Assembly: GCF_041734735.1 (NCBI RefSeq)
Contig: NC_134903.1
Location: forward strand, 3,061,727-3,125,726
DNA from: Babylonia areolata
Taxonomy: Eukaryota > Mollusca > Gastropoda > Neogastropoda > Buccinidae
Reading direction: 5' to 3'
Length of the DNA stretch: 64,000 nucleotides
Position numbers and translations under genes: made by a program
Notes under the pieces: model-generated
What the model saw: the letters and a program-made list of their open reading frames with translations, nothing else
Told to the model about the DNA's origin: nothing
Databases searched by the model: none
Part shown: in pieces, positions 53,640-63,700 of the stretch
Position numbering within the stretch: position 1 is the first letter of the stretch
How the letters are laid out: each line of letters opens with the position of its first letter

Positions 53640-54250
53640 TCCTTCCATTGTGACTCTTCTGTTTCCACATGATGTGTCCCATGTGTTGGGTACCCCACCC
53701 AGGAGGACATGTGAGGGTGGCAGGCATCATCAGGATGTCGGAAGGATATCAAAAGCCAAGGGTGTCGTGAGGATACTGAAAGGGTGTCATAATGATATCA
53801 AAAGCCAAGGGTGTCGTGAGGATACTGAAAGGGTGTCATAATGATATCAAAAGCCAAGGGTGTCGTGAGGATATCGAAAGGGTGTCATAATGATATCAAA
53901 AGCCAAGGGTGTCGTGAGGATACTGAAAGGGTGTCATAATGATATCAAAAGCCAAGGGTGTCGTGAGGATATCGAAAGGGTGTCATAATGATATCAAAAG
54001 CTAAGGGTGTCGTGAGGATATCAAAAGGGTGTTGTGTGGATATCGAAAGGGTGTCCTGATATCAAAAGCCAAGGGTTTCATGTGGATATCAAAAGGTTAT
54101 TGCGAGGCTGTCATGAGGTTTGTGGCCTGAGGAGCCTGGCAAACGGTGGAAATGAGGACCTTTGACCTGCTGATTGTCTCCATGCAGTCCAGTGATTGGA
54201 TGGAGTTACCCAGAGATGGCCCCTTTACTGCTGCTGGGCTGCAGGCAGCA
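53640..54250 (-). repeat. Antisense-peptide repeat copy with expanded 49-bp spacer
   Basis: Module B-like CATGATGTGTCCCATGTGTTGG (53,668) and module A-like sequence at 54,110-54,245 (minus: GPSLGNSIQSLDCMETISRS) flank a 49-bp tandem repeat (ATGATATCAAAAGCCAAGGG) at 53,740-54,090. It shows the same family outside WRAP73, downstream of its polyA signal. Confidence 0.75.
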
Positions 54251-55125
54251 TGGTCTGTGTTGATCCTTCTCTTGGCTGATGCTTTTTTCCTGTCTTTTTT
54301 TTTTTTTTCCCATCAGCACCTTCGTTCTGGGAGCCTTGGCAGTCTGTGATCATCTTCAGCACAGTTTTGCCGTGAGAGGTGCCTGAGGCATGATGGTGAT
54401 CCCTCTCTTCCAAAGACACATTGACCAGGACACTGTAGCATGGTTTCATCTGACCGAAAGTTGCAGCAGCTGCTGGCAGCAGGTTGTTTTTGTTTGTTTT
54501 TTTGTTTTGTTTTTTGTTCTGAATGTGTTTTCAGCCATGAGATGGCCCCTTGTGGTCAGCTGGGTGATATACATGGATAGACAGCCATATTGCTGTTCAT
54601 GGCAGCATCAGTGAGTTGTTGACCAACATGTCCAAAAAAAGCCAACAGAATTTTTGTATATTTTTTATGATGTGTTTTTCAGTTCGTACTTGAATCTTAG
54701 TGAAGCCAAAATGTTCAATCATGGATGTAAAAGGCATCTCGTCAAGAATAGCTCAGTGTTGCACCTTTGCAACACATACCAACCCCACACAGGCCAGCAT
54801 TTAGATATGGTGTGTTTACACGCCCTTGCAGTCTCAGGAACATGCATTTCTCACACCCAGGCATGCATTATTATGTTTCAAAGAAAACATCTTGAACTGG
54901 CTTGAAAACTATGACGATAAAATCTACTAACTGATAAGGATAATATCATGCTGGCAAGCGCCTTTTATTCTGAGAAATTGTGCCTTTGTGGTCAGCTTGG
55001 CAATAAGCAACATGATCTATTTGTTTTTTCCTCAGAAATACTTCATCATGGAGCAAAATTTGAAACGAGTATTTAGACCATAAAATAAGTCACCTGGACC
55101 AGGCTGCATGAGGCGATCTTTGTTG
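54251..55125. other. Intergenic, LINE tail remnants only
   Basis: GAGATGGCCCCTTGTGGTCA at 54,540-54,560 and TGTGCCTTTGTGGTCAGCTT near 54,978 are remnants of the LINE 3' tail. No gene. Confidence 0.5.
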
Positions 55126-55850
55126 TGTACAGTGCACATCGCACACAGTGCACAGCACACACAGTGCACGCACATCACACACTGCACACAGTGCACATCA
55201 CACTGCACAGCACACACACACACACAGTGCACATCACACTATGCACATAACACACATTGCACAGCACACACAGCGCACGCACATCACACACTGCACAGCA
55301 CACACACACTGCACACAGTGCACATCACACTGCACATAACACACTGCACAGCACACACACATCGCACACAGTGCACATCACACAGTGCACATCACATTGC
55401 ACAGCACACACAGTGCGCGTACAGCACACAGCGCATGCACAGCACACAGTGCACGCACATCACACAGTGCACAGCACACACACATCACACAGTGCACAAC
55501 ACACACAGTGCACGCACATCACACAGTGCACAGCACACACAGTGCACGCACATCACACAGTGCACATCACACACAGTGCACGCACATCACACAGTGCACA
55601 TCACACACAGTGCACGCACATCACACAGTGCACATCACACACAGTGCACGCACATCACACACAGTGCGCATACAGCACAGTGCACATCACACACAGTGCA
55701 CGTACCGCACACTGCACAGCACACACAGTGCGTGTACAGCACAGTGCACAGTGCACAGCACACAGATGTGCATATCACAAAGTGCACAGCACACTCGGTG
55801 CACAGCACACAGTACACATCACACACAGTGCGCAGCAAATACAGTGAACG
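55126..55850. repeat. GTGCAC/CACACA compound minisatellite
   Basis: About 700 bp of CAGTGCACATCACACA and CAGTGCACGCACATCACA units. GTGCAC palindromes recur roughly every 15-30 bp in alternating purine-pyrimidine sequence. Open frames of Cys/Val or His/Thr residues are artefacts. Confidence 0.93.
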
Positions 55851-57460
55851 TCAGGGAGTTTGACTCGTACACTGTTCAGTCCTGAGATGGCCCTTTTGTG
55901 GTCAGCTGAGATAAAGGGAGTCAAGGAATAGTGTGCATTCAGCAGCAAAAGTGATTCTTATTGACTCGTTTAAACAGCTTCCCCCACATGTTTTTTGTTA
56001 AATCCATTGAAATATTTAGTTGACATTTTGTCTGTTTTTCCATGATCTGAATGCTCTACCCATGCAGAAAAGTGGTCAGACTTGAGAACTGTTGCATAGA
56101 ATTGCATTTTTTCTCATGAATTATTCTCCAACCTGTTTGTGGAAGAGGGGGGCAGGGAAGTAGTCTTGTCTCTGTGTGTGTATGTTTTCCCTAGCAAAAA
56201 GCGATAGTCTCGTATCATAACTGTGTACAGTTATGATACGTGTAACTACTTGGCACTGCTGATTCCACTTTGGGAAGGTTTTGTCCAGGACTTGGTTGCA
56301 CGAGTGATGACAGCGGCGCTGAGACTCAACAGTTACGCTGCAGTCATTGCTCATGCAACCTTGCCCTGGTATCTCAATTTTTGAATGAGAACATAGTAAG
56401 GAACATGAGGCATCGCACTGCACATGGAGACACCAGTGTTTGGACTCCAAGTCAATACTGAACATACAATACATGGTTCAGCTATACTAACATCACTTGT
56501 GCACTCAGCTGGGCCAGAAGCAACAATGATAGTAAAATTAAGTAGTGCTTTCACACCTGTCAATGCACATTGCATGCTTGTCAGATGCAGCACACAAAAT
56601 CAGTCAATTATGTAGAGCTGATAAGGAATCGTTTCAGATTTGTTTTTATGAATGCAAGTGAAGGACTGTGATGTAGTGAAAATGGCAGTGAATTGTTTTT
56701 GCACAACTGAACTAAACTGCATTCCTGCCATGTTTCCGTCTGTAATAATGTGTGCTGTTTAGGTCCGACACAGATCCAAATCATATAATTTGCATTACCT
56801 GTAACCCACTTCAGCACTCCTGGATTGCTAGTGAGGTTGGTCGTTACATGTGTGAGATGCGATTTTCACTTGCTTTGCGATGTATGGTGCTTTCTGTGTG
56901 TTATTGAATGTTCATCACACTGACTTGCTACGTGACTGTCATTATGTGTACAAGATTATTGAAGCGTATGGTGAATGTTGTGCATGTATATGTGAACCAG
57001 TTTCACATAAAAAAGACGTTATGGAATACAACCGATAAAATGTTTGGAGAATATATATGCATGCAAGATTTTCTTGTTCACATTTTAAAAGTAATAAATG
57101 TTTTGACTTTCAATATACTCCGTTTTCTGGTTACAGATGCATGTGTGTACCTGTGTGAAAATGGGTAAGAAATTCATATATACAATTTTCCAGATTGTGT
57201 GTGTGTTCGTTCTGGTGTGTGAGAGAAATCACACTGACGATCAATACATTTTCTGTTAAATTTGTATGTGAATTTACTGGTTTAAACGTGATTGAGAGAG
57301 AAATAAGACTGACAGTGGATCCATGTTCTATTAAAAAAACAAAAGTGAAAAGGTGTTAAAACAAAGTACACACACACAAACAAAAACCAGGCACCCTTTT
57401 AACACGAGCACAAACAACAGCAGAGGAAAATGCAGACACCATTTTTTTTTCACACACACA
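55851..57460. other. Intergenic between convergent genes
   Basis: LINE tail remnant (GAGATGGCCCTTTTGTGGTC) at 55,884-55,904 and a 30-bp perfect palindrome-like hairpin at 56,211-56,240. No coding or RNA gene seen. Confidence 0.5.
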
Positions 57461-57483
57461 CAAGCAAAATGATGACAGCACTG

Positions 57484-57489
57484 TTTATT
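57484..57489 (-). promoter_or_regulatory. RPL10A polyadenylation signal AATAAA
   Basis: AATAAA on the minus strand, 70 nt after the stop codon, fitting a short ribosomal protein 3' UTR. Confidence 0.8.
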
Positions 57490-57558
57490 CAAACTATCCC
57501 GTAATTCCACTGAGCATCTTGAGAACCTCCAAAACAAACAATGGCTCTGTCAGTCCAT

Positions 57559-57729
57559 CTAGAAGATTCTCTGTGCGGGTCCCATGGAGCTCTTGATATA
57601 GAGAGCACGCACGTTCTGCCAGTTCTTCTTCAGCAGAGACACCAGGAAGTTGATGGCCAGTGAGATGTTGGAGTACAGCTCTTCTGCTGACATGTTGACG
57701 TGGCCCACACACGTTGACAGACACAGAAC
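57559..57729 (-). CDS. RPL10A: RPL10A exon 5 (last)
   Basis: [56 protein letters not shown], stop TAG at 57,559-57,561. Acceptor GTGTTTCAG. Human begins this segment VLCLAVAVGHVKM. Confidence 0.96.
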   Translation of the reverse strand, partial: VLCLSTCVGHVNMSAEELYSNISLAINFLVSLLKKNWQNVRALYIKSSMGPAQRIF

Positions 57730-60700
57730 CTGAAACACAGCAACGTCCCCATTATCGTTATCATCAATTGACAGACAAAGGACCTGAAATATGCCAACTT
57801 TATCCATACCATCATCAATCAAAAGACATTGATCTGCTGCAACATTATAGTGTTACTAACATAATCAAAGTCACTGTCAGTTGTTGACACAGAACCTGAA
57901 ACATGGCAATTTCTCCTTTATTATTATCATTATGCACAGGTTCTGACACATGCCAACATTATCAACATTATAACCATCATTATCAATCAAAAGACAATGT
58001 ACCACTGCAACATTATCGTGTTGCTAACACAATCAATGTCACTGTCTTTCAGTTGTCTACAGACACAGAACCTGAAACACGGCAATGGTATCATGTTCCT
58101 ATTCTTATCGTCACTGTCTTGTTAAGACACCAACCCCTAATCGTGGCAGCATCATGTTTCTATATCATCAACACGGTCTTACTGTTATCATCAACACTGC
58201 CTTACTGTTATCATAAACACTGCCTTACTGTTATCTACAGACACCGCACCTGAAACATGCCAATGTCATCGCTGTGTAAATGAAGACTTGCACTAGCCTA
58301 GCTATAGATGGTACAGTTGTCCACCACAAAACAAAAGTTAATGTTTAATGTTATTTCTGAAAATCTAAAGAACAACCTCAGAGTACAAAAAGTGTCCTCA
58401 GCAGATGTCTGGATAATACATGCCGATTTTTGTTTTACATCATCGGTTGTTCTTTCCAACCCTCTATGACACAAATACTGCCCTTATCAAACAACAAAAC
58501 AAATTCAGGCGTTTTTTGTTTTTTTTTAGGTAGTGTGTGCTGCTACAGAGCAGCAACACTTTCCTTTGCCCGTGAGTGTATGTTTTTTCTATGCCCTCAA
58601 GCATATTTTTTCCCCTATCAAAGCAGATTTTTCTACAGAATTTTGCCAGGGACAACCCTCTACTTGATATGGGTTCTTTTAAGTACTCTAAGTACATGCA
58701 ACACACGTGACCTCATTTCATCCTTTCACCTAATGACTAGCCGATTATGGTGACAAACATTCTGAAACTCTTCAAACACACTGCCCACCAAGAAATTCAG
58801 ACTGTGCTGTTTGGCTAATATCACAAGTGTGTGGATCCCAGAAAAGAAACAGGGTCCTTAGAAAAGAATTCTATACAGATACATTGCTAGTTTTTTTTTG
58901 CTGATTTAAAAATAAAGCAGAACTAAAACAAAAAAGGGGGCATGCTATCCACAGTTCACCTTTGCAGCAATTACCAATGGATCAGCCCATATACGTGCCC
59001 TGTACAGTTTCCCTGAGGACTAACACCTAGGCCACATCTGTCATCACTACAATGCAGCAGTGCTAAGCAAGACAAAATTGCTTAACACTCGGGAATATCC
59101 AAAAGAAACAACCTCAGATTATAAAAATCAAATCTTCCTCAGCAGAGGTCTGGATAATACATGCCGATTTTTGTTTCACATCACAGGTTGTTCTTTCCGG
59201 CAAAAAAAAAAACAAACTAACAAAAACTCGAAGTCCTCAATTTGCATAACCAAAGACACGAAAAACCTCCAAAAAAAAGTCTGTGAATCTTCCAACCCAA
59301 TACAATCGCGAATGATTGGCTCAGTGCAATCAAGAGAACATGCAGACCATCATCATGAGAAGGCTATGGATGCCAAGAGAGTAAGGTACCATCACCCAGA
59401 CAGTCCTTCAATGGACACCAGAAGGTAAGCACAAAAGAGGAAGGCCAAAGAACACATGGCGCAGAACAGTCAAAGAACAACTCTAAACCCTGAAGCACAC
59501 CTGCAGTACCGTTCAAAGAAAACAGACAAGTTGCCACTTGCTGACCTACATGCAAGCAAGTACAAAACAGTTCATGATAGCAAACCAGTGAGAAAGAAAA
59601 ACAAGAGCAGTCAGATCTAATGGTATGTGGAGCAAAGTCAGATCAAATGGTATACAGATAGTGCACACTAACCGTAACCATGAAAGACAGAAAATGCAGA
59701 CATACAACACAAGACAACTGAAAACAGCGTTCTTACATGGGTTCACATTGTTTACACACATGACCCAAAAAGGCTCTGAACAAAACAGGTAACCAACTTC
59801 TGAATGTACTTTGGCACAAAAAGAGTTCAATTTTCAATCAATATTATTGCAACACTTAATGATGCAGTATCAATTCTACCTAATCCATAAGTCTTACAGA
59901 ACAACCTCAGAGAATAAAATATTGTCCTCAGCAAAGGTCTGGATAATACATGCCGATTATATTTCACATCATCGGTTGTTCTTTCTTCTCAATATGGACA
60001 ATAAAACAGACACATCCCATTGATGAGCATCCAGACCACAGAGTCCTGCCCTTGATGGAGCGTATATCCCAACTTACACACACCCACGCACACAAAAAAA
60101 ACAACAACCCCAAAAACAAAAAACTAATAAGATAAAACTGTAGATCTGTGGGAAGTTACAGAATCCTATCCCTGCCCTCCAACATTTCTGGTTCACTAAT
60201 GAGTAAAATTTGAGGGTCCTGAGTTTAATTCTGCCTTTGATCATAACTCGACCGGAGGTGAAAATCTTTTTTTTTCAATCTCCAAAAGTCAACGTACATG
60301 TCAAACTTATGGCGCTTTAACCCCCCTTGTGTGTCGAAAAATGCAGAAGATCAGACACTCACCTTCTTCATCTGGAACTTGATGGTGGATCGGACGTCCT
60401 CCACCTTGCCCACAATGGCCTCGTTGTGGCTGAGGGGTGAGGGGAACTTGCCTGCCTTGGCCAGACCGGGGCCCAGGATACGGGGGATCATCTTGATCAG
60501 AGACTCGGAAGCCAGGAAAGCGTCATACTTCTTGGCTGCCATGAGAAAGATACAACAATACTTTATTACGAAGGCATCATTCTTCTCGGTTGCCATAGAA
60601 ATTATACAAGAATACTGTGTTTCGAAGGCATCACTCTCCTTGGTTGCCATGGGAAAGATACAAGAATACTTCATCATAAAGGCATCAAACTTCTTGGTTG

Positions 60701-63700
60701 CTTTTACCCAACATACAAGATACGACTACCCTGTAAACACTAGGTAACTAGTGAACGCCCACCCCCCATTTGGGGCGAAAAACTGTGTACTGGGTACCTT
60801 AAAATGCCCAATCCCCCACTCCTTCTGAGTAATAAAGGAAGAAAATTGTCCGGAACAACACTTCACTTTTTTCTGATTGTGTTGCTTTACAAAGCAGTGC
60901 AGATTTAGATCCAGACAAAGAAAAGAGCATTTTGCAACATGTCGATGTGTCATTGCAAAACAAAGTGAAACAAGACAGTGTCTTACTTCAGTAGCCATTC
61001 TGTTCACTCCCAACCCACCTAGAGTTGTGTGGTGAAAACTCAGGAAAAGAACTGACTGTCGATGGAGGGAAACTACAAAAGTTACACACCTCCATAATCC
61101 TAAGGCATGTGAGAATTAAACTGAATATATTGTATATATATATATATATATATACACATTATGTATGTTTACTTCCCTTTCTTTTCTGTTTATGCAGCAC
61201 AGATCACTGCACGTAGCATAACATGGGTTATATAGGAAAGCATGGCCAGACTTTGTGTGGAGAAAACTTTGCCAGCAATTTCACTTTCAAAACAAGAAGT
61301 ATTCTAGTATCCTCTATACTGAAAAGTACACCAAACAACATTCAAACATAATGAAAATGCCTAACCCAAGCAACGAAATATCTAAAAAGTAAGCAAGTGT
61401 GTACCAAGTTTCTTGACAAGTTTCTTGTCCTTGTTGAGCTTCTTGAGGTCCTCTTGACTCATGTGGGGCAGGTCATTGGCCTTGGCCTGGTCACAGTGCA
61501 CCTGGTCCCCCAGAATACACACGCGCATCTTTGGCTTGGGCGTGTAACGCAGCCTGTCAATGACAGACACACGTATACTCAATCTGCCCTATAACCTGCA
61601 GCATTCAACTTATAAATGCATGCACATGCTCATAAAACCACCAGACCAGAACAGACAAACACACTAGCGCTCATGTGAAGCAAAAGTAAGAAAGGAAAAG
61701 GCAATATCCACAATTTCCCCCCTCAATACAGAATTAGTTTTTGCAACAAGGTATGGACGTTTATTCCACCAGTCACGCACAGGAGTAGTGGGGAAGAAAT
61801 GTGGATATAGCCAAATCAAAAAATTGTGAATCCTTTTCTACATGTCACTTTACACCCTTCAAAATTTATTCAGTTTCTTCTGTCTTATCATATCATTTCA
61901 TAGAAGTTTACATTATTTCATTGTGCACACAGTTTTTACTCAAGTCCCGAACTACAGAAAACAAGACGTATATCGGATGTCAGGCTTAAGTTCCCAAACC
62001 GTAGTTTAGTCTCCGAACCTGACACATCCTGAAGAAAATCAAATCAAGCAACGTTACCGTGTTCTTGCTCTCCAGCCCATGCAATGTAGTCACCGTTGTC
62101 CCCATCAGGTAGGAAAGATACCCTTGGGGATAGCGGTGATGGAGTGTGCCAAAAAAGCACACCCCACAACCTACCCACTTGTTTTCAGACCCTGGGTGAG
62201 GGTCCCGTTGGCATAATTAAACACCAACTCCCCACAGAAGCCAAACCAAACAGTCTTCCCCAGTGCCCAAATTTCAGCAACTCTATGGGGGAAGGGTGGG
62301 TCTAACTGTAACCACATACAACTTATTTTGTGGCAAATCGTTGAAAGTCAAATAACGTTAAAGGTTCAGTAATTCAAAAGTACACTGAAGTTTTAAGAAA
62401 ATTATTTACATACAATTTGAAAACAATTGCCTATCGTTAATAACTAACTTCAGAAATATGAACAAGTTCCCTGCTGCACAAGCACATGTGCCAGGAATGA
62501 TCTTCAAGTAGTCTAGCTGGGAAGGTCAAGCTAAACCTCGACAATATTATTCTTTTAAAGTAGCGGTAACAATAAAACTGATTCTTGCCATTTAACTCTT
62601 GGGTCTGCTCCACTCTCCATTCCGACACCTGTTTTAGCAAAAATCTTAGAAACCACCAGTTACCTTTGCCCTTGCCTGTAACTAGATTACTATCATAGAA
62701 AATATGACTTCCGTATTCACTGTTTGGTTTGACTCTTGGGTAAAAAAGTAAGCAGAGCAAAAGAACATCCTGGACATTACTTCACAGTGCCAGCAAATCG
62801 CTTGTCCTTTTGCGGGTCATAATTCTTCAGGGAGATCTGAAGTTCTACCGATTCGGTAAACTTCCTCTTCTTCTCATTGGACTTGGTCAGGATGACGTCA
62901 ATTGACTCGCGCACGAGATCTCTGTTGAGCTTACTGAAACACAAAAAGAGAGAAATTACAGTCAACACATGAGATTACTAGCAAGAAATGTTAATTCATC
63001 AAAAATTAATCTAATACCAGTTATAAATGTACTGGTTTGTATTTTTTTTTAAAAAGAAAGAAAAAAAGTCAATCACATAAACATAATTTTTTTTATTTTT
63101 TTTTTTAAATCATTTGAATATGTACTGCTCTTAACTGGATTCGACAACTGGAAAGTTTCATGCTGACACAACTCACAGAGGCACATCAGATCTGTGCTCT
63201 TGAAGTTGATTGGCTCTCCAAAATTTCGAGCAACAAAACAATCAAGAGAGGAAGAAGTGCGAGACAGAAGGCTTCTTTCTTCGACTTCATATATTTTTTT
63301 TCTTTTTTATTGTGCATATATTGTACAGGGTTTGGTTGTAGCAATGGTGATCAGATTATCAACTGAAAAAATGGGGGAGAGAGCATGTTTGCTGCTTTTG
63401 CCTTTGTTGATCGCCTTTGGCATTGCTTGTGATTTCGAATTAAAGATGCCCATGCTCAAGATCCATGATGGTCATGGAACTTTCCAGTGGTCTGCTGGTT
63501 TTGTATCTAAGACAAGTACTTGTACATCAATACACACCAAATTTTCTAATCCAAAACATTTTTTCACTTTTCACAACTCATTCACTTTTACACTCGAAAC
63601 TTCCTTTCAGCACACCCAACTAAAATGAGACAAACTTCTCACTGTCAGTTTATCCACTATTTAGAGACTAAGACTGTAAGTGTAAGAGAACAGTGATCAG

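Noticed and set aside
55108-55863. 251-codon His/Thr/Ser-rich open frame
   Set aside because: Product of the GTGCAC/CACACA repeat; no start context, no domain.
58367-59985. MITE interpretation of the three inverted-repeat copies
   Set aside because: The inverted ends are followed by C and D boxes at the positions expected of a snoRNA, no clear target duplication is seen, and conservation is limited to boxes, stem and the 18S-complementary stretch. Kept as a fallback only.
62090-62310. H/ACA snoRNA in RPL10A intron 2
   Set aside because: Some hairpins and an AAAACA-like H box exist on the sense strand, but two proper hairpins with pockets and an ACA at the right distance could not be established.
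63194-63628. 144-codon + strand open frame in RPL10A intron 1
   Set aside because: Low-complexity Phe/Tyr-rich translation without motifs; antisense to an intron.
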